A stretch of DNA of 64,000 nucleotides from Candidatus Woesearchaeota archaeon (GTDB lineage Archaea; Nanobdellota; Nanobdellia; Woesearchaeales; JABGUJ01): assembly GCA_018646625.1 (NCBI GenBank), contig JABGUJ010000003.1, positions 268,355-332,354 of the forward strand, given 5' to 3'. The position numbers and the translations under genes are program-made. Position 1 is the stretch's first letter. Each line of letters opens with the position of its first letter. This document shows positions 9,302-21,000 of this stretch, one piece after another. The notes under the pieces are model-generated. The model did no database searches and had not been told where the DNA came from. It saw only the letters and a program-made list of their open reading frames with translations.

Positions 9302-9423
9302 GTGGGGGTAGCAAAGTCTGGTCAAATGCGCAGGACTTAAGGCTATCTTTATGAGACACTTACCTCGTAAGTAAGATATCCTGTCTCTTAGTGAGTTCGT
9401 GGGTTCGAATCCCATCCCCCACA
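9302..9423 (+). tRNA. tRNA-Leu(UAA) with a 36-nt intron
   Basis: The acceptor GTGGGGG/CCCCCAC, with discriminator A, is closed by a T arm GTGGG-TTCGAAT-CCCAT. A D arm (GCA/TGC) and a class II variable arm (CTC/GAG) are present. The anticodon stem CAGGA/TCCTG encloses CTTAAG, giving anticodon TAA. A 36-nt insert (9342-9377) after position 37 contains the hairpin CTTAC/GTAAG and an ATCTT/AAGAT pairing, as expected for an archaeal bulge-helix-bulge intron. The mature length is 86 nt and CCA is not encoded. A TATA-like TTTAAATA lies at about 9267. Confidence 0.9.
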
Positions 9424-9510
9424 TTTTCTTTCATGTATAGCTAAGAAAAACGAATTTGTATATACAGTATTTAGCAATTCTAATATATCAGTTCTAAAAC
9501 AATTTTTGTC

Positions 9511-9981
9511 ATGGGGGAACAACCAAGCAGACAAGAACTAACAGATCTATTAGATAGAATAGAAAGAAGACTCACTCCCGAATTAGATTCTAACGATTCA
9601 AGGATTATTAGAGTAAGAGCTACAGATTTTAGAATAAAAGATGGCGGATCATTAGAACGATGGTACGTTGTTCCGAACGGATTCTGGGGCAGAGTCGCCG
9701 ATGAGTTTCAAAGAATTGTTACATTCGACGACAGTCCAGATCTTGGAATTGCATACAGTGCAAGAGATAATGGTAGATTAAACATAACTACGCGCATGAG
9801 ATACAGAAACGGAAGAGCTTTAGTAAGAACAGCAAGAGCAGAATTAGTTAGAACAAGGATGAACGGAGGAACTGCCTTCAAGCTATATGACTTATTCAAT
9901 ACAGATGATGTAATGGAACTACATCGAGAAGTTGATGCACTATGTCTCGAACCTTCACCAAGAAGACCCTATAATACTTAG
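9511..9981 (+). CDS. Small Arg-rich protein, function unknown
   Basis: 156 aa (MGEQPSRQELTDLLDRIERR). A TATA element (CTAATATATC, about 9480) lies about 27 nt upstream and there is no Shine-Dalgarno, so it is probably leaderless. It is rich in Arg and Asp, with a likely beta-rich core, and has no TM helix or recognisable motif. It sits alone between tRNA genes. Confidence 0.6.
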   Translation: MGEQPSRQELTDLLDRIERRLTPELDSNDSRIIRVRATDFRIKDGGSLERWYVVPNGFWGRVADEFQRIVTFDDSPDLGIAYSARDNGRLNITTRMRYRNGRALVRTARAELVRTRMNGGTAFKLYDLFNTDDVMELHREVDALCLEPSPRRPYNT

Positions 9982-10042
9982 TTTAATTCTATATAAGAAA
10001 ACATTAATATATGGCTAGTTAGTTCTGGCAAGAAAACAAAGT

Positions 10043-10115
10043 GCCTCTGTGGCTTAGTGGCTATAGCGGCCGCCTAGTAAGCGGCAGGTCGGGAGTTCAA
10101 GTCTCCCCAGAGGCT
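10043..10115 (+). tRNA. tRNA-Thr with anticodon AGU
   Basis: 73 nt. Acceptor GCCTCTG/CAGAGGC with discriminator T (usual for archaeal tRNA-Thr), T arm GGGAG-TTCAAGT-CTCCC and a D arm with GG in the loop. The anticodon stem GCCGC/GCGGC is perfect and encloses CTAGTAA, so positions 34-36 read A-G-T. A34 is very rare in archaea, where G34 normally reads both pyrimidine-ending codons. The fold leaves no room for another register. Confidence 0.88.
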
Positions 10116-10249
10116 TTCTTATTATTACAAAATAACTAGATAATGCTCTAAAAACAGCAAACTACATAAACAGTTAATAGTACACATATACAGTACAACT
10201 ATATAAACAAAAAGCTTTAATAGCATACCTCAACAAAAACACATAAAAT

Positions 10250-10321
10250 GCTTCAGTGGCACAGTGGTAGCGCACTACCTTGGTAAGGTAGAGGTCGAGG
10301 GTTCAACTCCCTCCTGAAGCT
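10250..10321 (+). tRNA. tRNA-Thr(GGU)
   Basis: 72 nt. Acceptor GCTTCAG/CTGAAGC, discriminator T, T arm GAGGG-TTCAACT-CCCTC. Anticodon stem CTACC/GGTAG encloses TTGGTAA, giving anticodon GGT. This is the canonical archaeal tRNA for ACC and ACU codons. It lies 134 nt after the A34 tRNA-Thr but differs from it in all stems, so the pair is not a recent duplication. Confidence 0.93.
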
Positions 10322-10370
10322 TTTCTAATTTCTATTATACACCCTTATAGAAAAATTGATAAATGATAAA

Positions 10371-10429
10371 CCCCTAAAAGTCAATGTGGTCGTAAGACAA
10401 CATAGGGGGGTTAAATTCTACAGAATTTA
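10371..10429 (+). promoter_or_regulatory. Two hairpins upstream of the surface-operon promoter
   Basis: CCCCTA (10371-10376) pairs with TAGGGG (10403-10408), with weak inner pairing. TAAATTC (10412-10418) pairs with GAATTTA (10423-10429) around a 4-nt loop. They lie just before the TATA box of the 10578 operon. They could be an operator region or processing signals for the upstream tRNA transcript; no function can be assigned. Confidence 0.4.
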
Positions 10430-10445
10430 GCTAAGTAGCGAAACA

Positions 10446-10577
10446 TTTATATATGAAATAACCACACGTGAGTAACAACAGGGTGGGATTCGTATAACTT
10501 TGCACGCAAAGCTATGTAAGTTATAGCTAAGCAATAGTAGGTCGTCGACGATCAAATGCAAATGTTGGGGGAGTAAA
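10446..10577 (+). promoter_or_regulatory. Promoter and structured 5' leader of the surface operon
   Basis: A TATA box (TTTATATA, 10446-10453) predicts a start near 10476 and a leader of about 100 nt, long for this genome. Two mutually exclusive hairpins share bases: TATAACT (10493-10499) with AGTTATA (10519-10525), or CTTTG (10498-10502) with CAAAG (10507-10511). A perfect 10-bp palindrome TCGTCGACGA follows at 10542-10551. GGGGGAG (10567-10572) is the ribosome binding site for the TTG start at 10578. The alternative pairings suggest a switch, but no known riboswitch class is recognised. Confidence 0.5.
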
Positions 10578-13577
10578 TTGGATACAACTAATAATAAAGC
10601 ACTCATTTTGGCATTAAGAGATAAAGGAGTTAGTTCTACAGATGCAGATAATATAGCCAGAAGAACACAATCTGGTGAATTTGGAACCCCCGCAGAATTT
10701 CTAAGTATTGTTCAATCCGACCAATTCGATCCTACATTCTTAACTCCCGCAAGTAATTTTGTAGCAGAAGCAGAATCCACACTCGACTCAGTTCTAAATA
10801 GATATCAACCAGACTTAACAAGAATACAAGATGTTGTAAGAAGAAGTTATGACGCACTTGCAACTGTTAGCAGAATAGAAGACAAAACTCCCGCAGACAT
10901 CACACTTACAGAAGAATTAGCTTCAACAATTGTTGATGCAGTAAATTTATTCGAACAAACTCAACTAAAAGCACTAAACGCAGCAGAAGAAGCTACAGAT
11001 TTAGTACACGATACATTCTATGAAAAAGAAGGAAACTTCACTTATGATACTGATAATCTATTATTCGCAGAAAATGGCGCAAACATAATTAGAGCAGTAA
11101 CTCAACCCGCAGTTGATCTTGCAGCAAATTTAATTCCTAATTCTTTAATCGACAAAGAAAAACTCCAAGCAGCATATAGATTTGCAACAAAAGCAACAGC
11201 AGTAAGTGTTGCTGCAGCAGTTGGATTTTTTGCTCTACCCCACGTTGGTAGTATGTTTATGAACGCAGTAGACAATTACTCAGCAGGAAATGGCGTTGAT
11301 TTTGCTAACATGACTCCTTTTGATTTAGTACCTTCTGCTTATGCACAAGACGCAGATCCACCTGAACCAAACTTGGGAGATCTTGTTGAACAACCACCTG
11401 CCAAAGCAGCAGACGCACCAAGACCAAGGCACAGAATAATTGGAACAGGTACTAGCGATCTAGGTGACAGAGATCCTAGTCTAGAACCAGGACCAGCTGG
11501 CGTCACAGGACCAGTAGTTCTCGGAACACAATATTCTGATCGCGTTACAACTACAGCAGTAACTGGAGATTCACCACTAGAACAAATCATACTTCAAAGA
11601 AATGCAGAAGGCAGTCATTACATCGGCATTAAAATGCGAAATGGTGCCACAAGTGGAAAATCTGTGTGGTCTATTTTAAGAAGCATGGGCGCAAAAAAAC
11701 TTGGACCTCTCATTAGATACATAAGAGATGAACAAGTGGATTTACTCGACGATGCAATCGCACTAGCAATAACTCAAGATAATCCCAGAGAACGCACTCG
11801 TTACAGAAGACTTAAACATGCATTCATGACTTCAGATACTCAAAAGGTTACTGATTGCGATAGAGTAAGTGACCAAAGCGTAGTTCTCAAAAGATATGGT
11901 TCAGAAAGATGCCTAGTTCCATTTCCAGATGGCATTCCATTAGATAAAAAAGTTACAGACATTTACTATTTAGATATTGATACATTAGTAAGAACATACG
12001 GACTAGATCCTGAGAAAATAGCAAGAGTACACCAACAAATAGTCGAAGGAACACACCCTGCTGCTGAAGATGCAACCCCTGGAAAAACAGATGATCTTGT
12101 TGCAAGACCTCCTGTAGAACCAGAACCTGTTGCTGGAAGAGGACCAATAACAGGAACAGATTGCACAGATTGTTCCGACGAAGAAGCCAGACGAAGAGTT
12201 GGCGCACTAGAAGGAAGAGTAGGTGGAATTGAAGATCATATTCTTACTGATTTGCGACCCAGAATTGATGCTTTAGAATTAGTCAAAAGATTCGAAGATG
12301 GTCCTAGTCAAGGAATGCACATTACTGATTACGATCAACTTGCAAGAGGTTACATTAGAAACCATCACGCATTAAGAACTAATTCAAGAGCAATGATAGA
12401 ATACAATCAAGCTGTTGATCACGCATTAGCAACTATTGATCCAGCTCTAGTTGATAGACACCAATATTTACTATTCTTAAGAACAGATAATGGAGCAAAA
12501 GAATTACTAGCATTTAATCCATTTAGCGCACAGGTTGTAGGCTCAGCAGTAGTTAGCGACGAACTTGCCACATTTATGAAAGACATGATAGAAAACGATA
12601 AAGTATACACTTCAAATTTCTTTGAATTCAGAAGCTTAAGAAACATAGAAAGCCTGGTTCCTAATTTTGGTGAAAAGATCGGTCCAGGAAAGTTTACAGA
12701 ATTAGATGACCCAAGGGAACTAAAAGGTGCAGATCGCGCAGCTTACAGCGTAAACAGAGTTATTCAATATATGCTTAAAGGAACTTCCGAACAACCGGGA
12801 GGTATTGAAGCAGTTTTACAATCAGAAGACAGCAGACAAGAATTATCAAGAATAACTAAAACAGAAGTTACAGCAGATGATTTAGATAATCTGGCTTTCG
12901 GACTTGCAGGAGATAGAGTAGTTCTATACAATACAGAAAATGGTGTAGTCTATGATACAGGAATGTTAGATGAAGAAACTTCAGAGTTCATAAGACAAAA
13001 CATCCCAGAAACAGAACCAATGATTCTTGCAAGATATGTAAATCCTAGTAATAAACCCGCAGTTAAAACACACATTCGTGGATTAGATAATATTGAACAA
13101 TTTAACCATGACATGTTTCCGGATGTTACAGAAACAACAAGATCATACAAGGTCACTTACTGGACTGACGATAAACAAACACAAGTCATGTTCGAAATAC
13201 CTGACATTGACAGTAGAGGTGCAATGGTGTATGACACATTAGATCAAATGCCTGGTTTAGATTTTGCAAAACCAGTTCGAGTTGGAGACAGATATGATTG
13301 TACAATCAAAATTGATCCAGCAACAGGAGAAGTTCTTCAATTTGGAGATGCAGCAGGAGAAACGGCTAATGTATTCAACCCTTGGGGTCCAACACATTTA
13401 GCAATTGAGAATGGTCAAGGTCATATTTACACAGAACAAGCACTAACTGAAGTTACATACTTAGGTATTGCAGCAGCGATTATTTATGGAATTGTGAAAG
13501 CATCCACAGGTGGTAAAGGCGGATCAGGCAATGGCCCACAAGGTGGATTCAGGAACACAGATCCATGGGATCGATAA
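10578..13577 (+). CDS. Large two-TM protein of the surface operon, function unknown
   Basis: 999 aa with a TTG start set by GGGGGAG 5 nt upstream. Residues 1-200 are helical and acidic without a signal peptide. A TM helix (about 203-228, TAVSVAAAVGFFALPHVG) is followed by a long region, largely soluble, with Pro/Ala-rich and acidic spacers (about 260-310, 500-530) and a short coiled-coil segment (about 535-565, RVGALEGRVGGIEDHI). A second TM helix (about 965-983) precedes a Gly-rich tail. It is the first gene of a four-gene operon, with 21 nt to the next gene and its own Shine-Dalgarno there. No family is recognised. Its position suggests an assembly or anchoring partner of the adhesin. Confidence 0.75.
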   Translation: MDTTNNKALILALRDKGVSSTDADNIARRTQSGEFGTPAEFLSIVQSDQFDPTFLTPASNFVAEAESTLDSVLNRYQPDLTRIQDVVRRSYDALATVSRIEDKTPADITLTEELASTIVDAVNLFEQTQLKALNAAEEATDLVHDTFYEKEGNFTYDTDNLLFAENGANIIRAVTQPAVDLAANLIPNSLIDKEKLQAAYRFATKATAVSVAAAVGFFALPHVGSMFMNAVDNYSAGNGVDFANMTPFDLVPSAYAQDADPPEPNLGDLVEQPPAKAADAPRPRHRIIGTGTSDLGDRDPSLEPGPAGVTGPVVLGTQYSDRVTTTAVTGDSPLEQIILQRNAEGSHYIGIKMRNGATSGKSVWSILRSMGAKKLGPLIRYIRDEQVDLLDDAIALAITQDNPRERTRYRRLKHAFMTSDTQKVTDCDRVSDQSVVLKRYGSERCLVPFPDGIPLDKKVTDIYYLDIDTLVRTYGLDPEKIARVHQQIVEGTHPAAEDATPGKTDDLVARPPVEPEPVAGRGPITGTDCTDCSDEEARRRVGALEGRVGGIEDHILTDLRPRIDALELVKRFEDGPSQGMHITDYDQLARGYIRNHHALRTNSRAMIEYNQAVDHALATIDPALVDRHQYLLFLRTDNGAKELLAFNPFSAQVVGSAVVSDELATFMKDMIENDKVYTSNFFEFRSLRNIESLVPNFGEKIGPGKFTELDDPRELKGADRAAYSVNRVIQYMLKGTSEQPGGIEAVLQSEDSRQELSRITKTEVTADDLDNLAFGLAGDRVVLYNTENGVVYDTGMLDEETSEFIRQNIPETEPMILARYVNPSNKPAVKTHIRGLDNIEQFNHDMFPDVTETTRSYKVTYWTDDKQTQVMFEIPDIDSRGAMVYDTLDQMPGLDFAKPVRVGDRYDCTIKIDPATGEVLQFGDAAGETANVFNPWGPTHLAIENGQGHIYTEQALTEVTYLGIAAAIIYGIVKASTGGKGGSGNGPQGGFRNTDPWDR

Positions 13578-13598
13578 TTACATTTACGGAGGATTACA

Positions 13599-15077
13599 AT
13601 GTTTAGAAGAAAAGCACAAAACATCAAACCGGTAACATCACTTGACGATATTAGACACGAGCCTACTACACAACCAAAAGCTAGAAGCTATGGTTTTGGA
13701 ATGTTTGCATCTGCGGCACTATTACTCCTAGCATTAGGCGTAGGCGCATGTAGCGGAAGTTCAGTAGAAGGTGAAGATTTACACGGCGCTCCAGATAATA
13801 TTTGTGCTTTAGCTGATTGCTCCGGACCAGACCCAATTCCTCCAAGATACGATCCTATAGATACTTTTGATGAACTATCAGATTACGTAACTTTTGATCC
13901 TAACCCTGTTAGCGGTGGACTAGATATCCAACCAGATGAAATGGAAAAACTTTACGCTAGCAATACTAACAATATAAGAGAATTACTAGGAAAATACTTC
14001 GCAGATGTTGTAGAAGCAAATCCTGACTTATCTCCCGTTCCTTTAACTTCAACAGATGAGTATCAAACTAACAGAACTGTTGACAACTTAATTGGAGAAT
14101 TGGCAAACGGCGACGATGCATTTGACGCTTACAGATTCTTAGTAAAAGACGGAAAATTATACTTAGAATTAATTGATGAAGATGGAGACTTCACTAACGG
14201 AGTATTCGTGTTTGACGACATGGATCTTGCAGATGCTGTAAGAAAAGCAGTTGAAGAACCCGATCCAGTTGTACCAACAATCGAATACAAAGTCGATTTA
14301 ACAAAAAGCGTAAATGAAGTTATCTTAGGTAATGATTTAACAGAAGATGATTCCATTTTATACAATCTTAACGTTCAAAGAATCACAAGATATGGTTTAG
14401 ATGATGCAGAGATAGAAAACATCGAAGTACCAAATGTACTATACACAGTAAGACTTGGCGGCTCTGACAGTTATCAGTTAAGAGCAGGAGAAAGCGTTGA
14501 GTTTGATTACGAAGGAAATACTGTTAATGCATTTGTTGATGAACTAGGAGATCTTTTAGTAGATTTCTCAGGTAATGGTACAAGTGAAGTATTTGTAGCT
14601 TCGGCAACTGTAGAACTTGAACCAGGATTAGATGAAACAGTTAGTGGTAGCAACCCTGTTACTCACCAAGCGCCTTCAGTAGAAGATCCAGAATACGATC
14701 TACAAGATGCAGAACTTCTATACGGAGTAGCATTTGATAGCTATACAGATAGTATGCCAACTGGTATGGATTACATACTAGATGGAGCAACTCTAAGAAA
14801 TGTATTACAAAACGCAGTAGCATCTGACTCTGTTGAAGGAAACCCAACACTTAGCTCAGAAGTTCTACCAGGCGTAACATTAGTAGACGCGATCTTAGGT
14901 ATTGAAACTGCAGATGGCAACGTTGGTTACTTAGATGGAATTGGAGATGATATAATCTCAGTTGCAGCTAGTCCAGATCAAGTTGCATTTGAATTTGCAG
15001 ATGGAACATACGGTGTAGCTACAGGAACAATGGCAGCAGATCTTTACGATCCAATTGACGAATCTATGCAATGGTAA
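13599..15077 (+). CDS. Acidic surface lipoprotein
   Basis: 492 aa. GGAGG (13588-13592) fixes the ATG, so the unusually long 33-residue n-region before the hydrophobic segment is real. The signal sequence ends in a lipobox (LGVGAC, Cys at about 51), so the mature protein is probably lipid-anchored outside the cell. The rest is very acidic, with D/E-rich beta segments and many Gly, consistent with an extracellular fold that may bind cations. It ends 7 nt before the start of the giant adhesin. No domain recognised. Confidence 0.75.
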   Translation: MFRRKAQNIKPVTSLDDIRHEPTTQPKARSYGFGMFASAALLLLALGVGACSGSSVEGEDLHGAPDNICALADCSGPDPIPPRYDPIDTFDELSDYVTFDPNPVSGGLDIQPDEMEKLYASNTNNIRELLGKYFADVVEANPDLSPVPLTSTDEYQTNRTVDNLIGELANGDDAFDAYRFLVKDGKLYLELIDEDGDFTNGVFVFDDMDLADAVRKAVEEPDPVVPTIEYKVDLTKSVNEVILGNDLTEDDSILYNLNVQRITRYGLDDAEIENIEVPNVLYTVRLGGSDSYQLRAGESVEFDYEGNTVNAFVDELGDLLVDFSGNGTSEVFVASATVELEPGLDETVSGSNPVTHQAPSVEDPEYDLQDAELLYGVAFDSYTDSMPTGMDYILDGATLRNVLQNAVASDSVEGNPTLSSEVLPGVTLVDAILGIETADGNVGYLDGIGDDIISVAASPDQVAFEFADGTYGVATGTMAADLYDPIDESMQW

Positions 15078-15084
15078 AATAAAA

Positions 15085-18000
15085 ATGGCAGAAAGAAAAC
15101 AATTAAGACAATTATTCGCATTGATTTGCATCGTAGTAATGCTTTTCGCAAACGCACAGTTCGCATTAGCAGGTGCATCACCAATAACAACCTCTGCAAG
15201 TGTACTTACCAGTCCATTGTTAATTAACCAACCCATCTCTATCAGAGTTTCTGCATCCGATCTAGATGATAACGTTAATTCACTAAAACTAGCAAGAATC
15301 GAATTAGGATCTCAAACAGAACAACAATACTATTACGGATGTAGTAGTGGCAGTTGTACTCATGATTTTGTTATTTACCACAACACTCCCGGTACTTACG
15401 AATACACAGCATTTGGTAGAAACGCAATCAATCAAATTAGCGCAACATCATTCACAATCACAGTTAGCGAAGCAGCAAGCATTGACAGCTTCACCGTTAA
15501 AGCAAAAGCTTACGATCTAACAACTACAGCATCAATCAACCCATTCACATTCAACGTATTTAACGAAAACGAAAACTACATAACTGGAACTACAGGAAAT
15601 CCTGAAGCAGCAGTATACAATATTGACAGCAACGCAGTATTAAATTTAGAATATCTAGCAGATGGATACGAAAGAGATGGAGACATGGCATATTTTGATG
15701 CAGATCTATCTACTTGTTCAGGTTCAAGCTGTTCAGTTAGTAGTAATGGGTATTCAACTGATTGTACTTTCATCACTGCAAATAGCAGATGGACTTGTAC
15801 AGTAGACAACATTGGTGGCGGAACTTTTGATTACCAATACAAAAAAGAAGGCAGCCAAGATGTTATTTATTTATACAATAATATGCTAGAGGAAGCAGCA
15901 GCCCTCCCTCCTGCAATTGTAGGATTCCCTGATTCAATCACAATCCACGAAGGAAGTTATAGCGATTTCTACTTACTAGACAACTATGTAATTGATGAAG
16001 ATACCAGCTTTGCATATTTAGACTGGAGCATTTCATATGATTCACAAATTGGATACAATCTAGATTCTGAAAAAGTAAGATTCTATGCAAAGAACTCAGA
16101 CTACCACGGAACTAGAACATTAACACTTACAGTAGAAGATCCAGAAGGCGGAGAAGATACTCATGATGTTGACATTGTTGTAGAAAACATTAATGACGCA
16201 CCAGTACTTGCACCTCTTTCAGATGTAGAAATTGATGAAAACGAAACTGCAACTTTTACAGTTAGTGCAACAGACTCTGATCTAGACGATTTAACATATT
16301 CATACATTTCAGGTCTAACTTTAACTGAAGGCAGCCTAAACACTTACAGCTACACTTCAACTTATGATGATGTAACAACTGGAGCATACGAAGAATATCA
16401 AGTTGAATTCAAAGTAGAAGACGGAAATGGTGGCGAAGACACTGAAACTGTTACAATCAAAATTAATCATGTAAACAGAGCACCAACTTTAGACTCTGTA
16501 GAAATAACACCTCTTAGCCCAGTATTAGATGAAACACTAACTTGTTCATACACTGGACTAAATGATGAAGATGTTCAAGACACACCAGTTGTCCAATATG
16601 AATGGCGACTTAATGACGCAATGTTCCTATCAGGAGAAAGCGCCAGCACTCTAGATCTTTCATTAATTGACGAAGTAATTGGAGACGAAATAACATGTAT
16701 TGCAACTCCTAATGATGGAACTATAGATGGTGAAAGCAAACAAGCTACTGTAACTGTAGTAGATGCTAGCAGCCCAATCATACATTCAATTGACGTAACT
16801 CAGCCAGCATACATTGGAAATACTTTAACATTTAGCGCGACTGTAACTGATGACATCTCAGTCAGCGAAGTAACATTCACAATTAACTCAATCGCATATT
16901 CAAGCGAATTAACACAAGTAGGACAATTATACACTCTACAACTTAGTGCAGAAAGCATCGGTGTTGGAACATTTAACTTCAGAGTTGACGCAGAAGACAA
17001 CTCAGGTAACGCAGCAACACCTCAAGACATGAATTTTACTATTGAAAATGAACAAGTTATTCCTGTAATCCAAGAAGTACTTGCAGTTCCTAGTTCAGTA
17101 GTTCAAGGAAACGATGTACAGCTTAGAGCAAGAGTAACTGATAACGACGCAGTATCATCTGTAGAAGTAACATTTAACGGAATCACATTAGGTATGAGTT
17201 CAATTGGTGGAGATTGGTATCAAGCAACCATCTCAACTACAACTCTGGCACCTAACACATATACATTTACTGTTAATGCAGAAGATAACGTAGGAAACGC
17301 AGCAGTTCCAATGGATGGAACATTCGACGTAACTATATTAGATACTGAAGCTCCAGTTATTGAAGAAACTAATGCAACACCTAATCCAGTAACTCAAGGA
17401 GACGATGTAACTCTTAGTGCAAGAGTAACTGATAATGTTGCAGTCAGTACTGTAACTACAACAATCAGTGGAATCACACTTAACGCATTTCCAGCTGGCG
17501 GAGATTGGTACGAAGTAACCATCTCAACTCTAGTATTGCCTCTAGGAACTAACCTATTCTCATTCAACGCAGTAGATAATGAAGGTAATGTAGCTACAAC
17601 AATTGTTGACTCATTCACAATTGTAGAAGAAGACACTACTGGACCATCTATCTCAAACATTACTGTAACTCCAAATCCAGTTACTGAAGGTAACATAGTA
17701 ACCATCACAGTAGTTGTTGATGATATTTCTGGTGTAGATGAAGTTGTTCTAACTTACGGCACCACAGATGTAACTATGACAAATACTGGTGGAAATACAT
17801 ACTCAGTAGAAATTGACACAACTGGTTTCGCTGCAGCAGAATACACATTTACTATTGCAGCTACAGATAATGAAGCTAATATTAATACTGCAGACAGCAG
17901 CTTTACTGTTGAAGATGCAGATACTGAAGCACCAGTTATTGAAGAAACTGACGCAGTTCCTAATCCAGTAACTATTGGAGATGAGGTAACTCTTAGTGCA

Positions 18001-21000
18001 AGAGTAACTGATAATGTCGCAGTAACTTCTGTAACATTTATTCTAAACGGAATTCCATTTACTATGGCCGCTGTTGGAGGAGACTGGTATGAAGCAAATA
18101 TCGATACTGGCGCTTTGTCGCTAGGAACTCACAATTTCACTGTTAATGCAATTGATGCAGAAGATAACAACGCAGTTCCAGTTAACGACACTTTTGAAGT
18201 AACTGACGTACCAGATACTGAAGATCCCACTATAGAAGATATTACTTTAACTCCTAACCCAGTAACTCAAGGAGAAAACGTTACAGTATTAGTTAAAGCA
18301 TCTGACAACACAGGTGTCGATACAGTTACTGCAGAAATTGATGGAGTTGAATACAATTTACCTCTAAACGCAGCAGGACATTACGTAGTTGATGTTGACA
18401 GCTCAAGCCTGGCACCCGGAAACTACACAGTCACTATCACCGTTACAGACGCAGCTGGAAACAGCGTAGTAGATACTAGCAACACATTGGAAGTTCTTCC
18501 TGGAATTGTAGTAGATGCTGAAGCTCCAGTTATTGAAGAAGTTGAAGCAACTCCTAACATAGTAACTCAAGGAGATAGTATAGCAATTGGAGCAAAAGTA
18601 ACTGATAATATTGCAGTAACATATGTATTATTCACTCTAGATGGAGTATCACTAGAGATGTCTTCAGTTGGTGGAGATTGGTATCAAGCAACCATCGGCA
18701 CAGCAACTTTAGCACCAGGATCACACACATTCACAATTAACGCAAATGATGCAGAAGGAAACAATGCATTACCAGTTAACGGCACATTCACTGTTGAAGA
18801 AGATGTAGACAGCGAAGCACCTGTATTCATTGATACTACCATCCCAACTAACACAATCAATCTAGGAGATGGATTCACACTCGAAGCAGAAGTTACTGAC
18901 AATGTCGCAGTTGACGATGTAAGAGTATCATTCGGAGTTGGCAGCATAAACATGCCTAACTTAGGAGGAGATGATTACGGAGCAGGACTCAACTCAAGCT
19001 CATTAGGTGTGGGAATATTCTCAGTACAAATGACTGCAGAAGACACATCAGGAAACATAGCTTACGAATACGCAGGATTAATCTCTATCATAGACAATTC
19101 TACAAATTCAAGCGATGATCACGAAGCTCCACTTATTACAATAACCAGTCCAGTACAAGATGCAACTTACAATTACACAGACATCTTAGTTAGCATTTCA
19201 GCTACAGATAACGTAGGAGTATCATATATTAGATACTCAGTTAACGGAGCACCATTTGTTCCATACACCAGCATTACAACCGAAAGCTTTGTTGACATGC
19301 AAGAAAACACACTAGAAGTTGTTGCAAATGATGTTGCAGGAAATGTAGCATATGCACAAATAACATTCTTAGTTAATACTTCAAGTAACAACGAAAATGG
19401 AACTGATGATTCATTCCCTGTTGCTACACTAATTACAACACCAGAATCAGGAGAAGCCCCACTAAATGTTGCATTCAATTGCTTCGTTAATGGCGGAGAT
19501 TCAAGCTATGATTTTGAAATGAACTACAACGACAGCACAGCATCAGACATGGTAAACAACACACTTACTACGTTACAAGGATTCTTGCACCAATATACTC
19601 TTGCAGGAGATTACGGAGCAGCATGTATTGTTTCAGACGATGATGGAGACTATTCCATCGCAACAGCAAACATACACGTAACTGCACCACCTCAAGTTAA
19701 TCATTCCCCCGTTATTGAAATGGTTGGAGCATCACCTAATCCGGTTACCGAAGGCACAGATGTAAATCTACAAGCAACTGTAACTGATGTTGATGGAGAC
19801 ATGAACCTTGTTCAGTTTGAATTCCAAGGAACATTCTATAACAATGTGTACGATGGAGATGATAATTACGAATTTGACTTACCAACTACAGGATTAGCAC
19901 CTGGAGTATACTACTTCAACGTTGGCGCTGAAGATTTAGCATTCCTAACTGATGGACCGGTACAAGGAAACTTTACAGTAATTGGAAATATAATTAACGA
20001 TACAGAAGCACCGGTATTCAACTTTGTAGACTATCCAACTCAAATTGAACTAGGACATCCTGCCACATTCAGAGCAAACATAACTGATAATGTTGCTGTA
20101 AATGATGCAAGACTAGAAGCATACAACACATGGGCAATGCCAAACGTTGGCAGCGACTGGTACGAAACTACTCAAATAATTCCCGTCCCAAGTCCAGGAT
20201 TATACTCCTTCTGGATGGCAGCACAAGATACTTCAGGTAATCTAGGATTTGAATACTTAAGTCCAATCAACTTTACAAACAGCAGCGTTGATCCAAATGA
20301 GGATAACGAAGCTCCAACTATCAAAATATACAGTCCAAAGAATAATGCAACTTACAACTACACAAATATCAAAGTAAGCATTGATGCTCAGGACAATGCA
20401 GGAATTGCTAGCTTAGAATATTCTATTGATGGCACATTACCTCAAGCATATCCTGGAGTATTTTACTACAACTTTACAGACATGCAAACTCATACTCTAA
20501 GAGTTATAGCTATTGACATTGCAGGAAATACAGCAATTGTTGAAATATCATTTGATGTTAACACCAGTGCTAACTACACAGAAGGTGTTGATCACTTCCC
20601 TGCAGCAACTCTTACAGCAAACGTTACTGAAGGAACTGAACCACTAGACGTACTATTTACTTGTGCAACTACTGATGGAGACGCAGACTTCAACTATCAT
20701 TTATCATTCGGAAACGGTCAAGCACCTGAAGATGTAACTACAAACGCAACTTCGGCAGAATTCACTTCAACCTACAATCAAGGAGTATACACAGCAGTGT
20801 GTAAGCTAACTGATGTAGATGGAGATTATTCGCAAGCAAGCATCAATCTTAACGTTACAGAAGATCCTAACACAAACCACAGTCCAAGTATTGACGCTGT
20901 CGGTTCATCACCTCTTGGTGTTGTAACAGGCAACAATGTAACTTTACAAGCATCTGTTAGCGACTTAGATAACGACATGAACACAGTATTCTTCGAATTC

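Noticed and set aside
10043-10115. Reading the A34 tRNA as a different amino-acid tRNA by shifting the anticodon
   Set aside because: Any shift destroys the perfect 5-bp anticodon stem. Discriminator T and the GCC acceptor start fit threonine.
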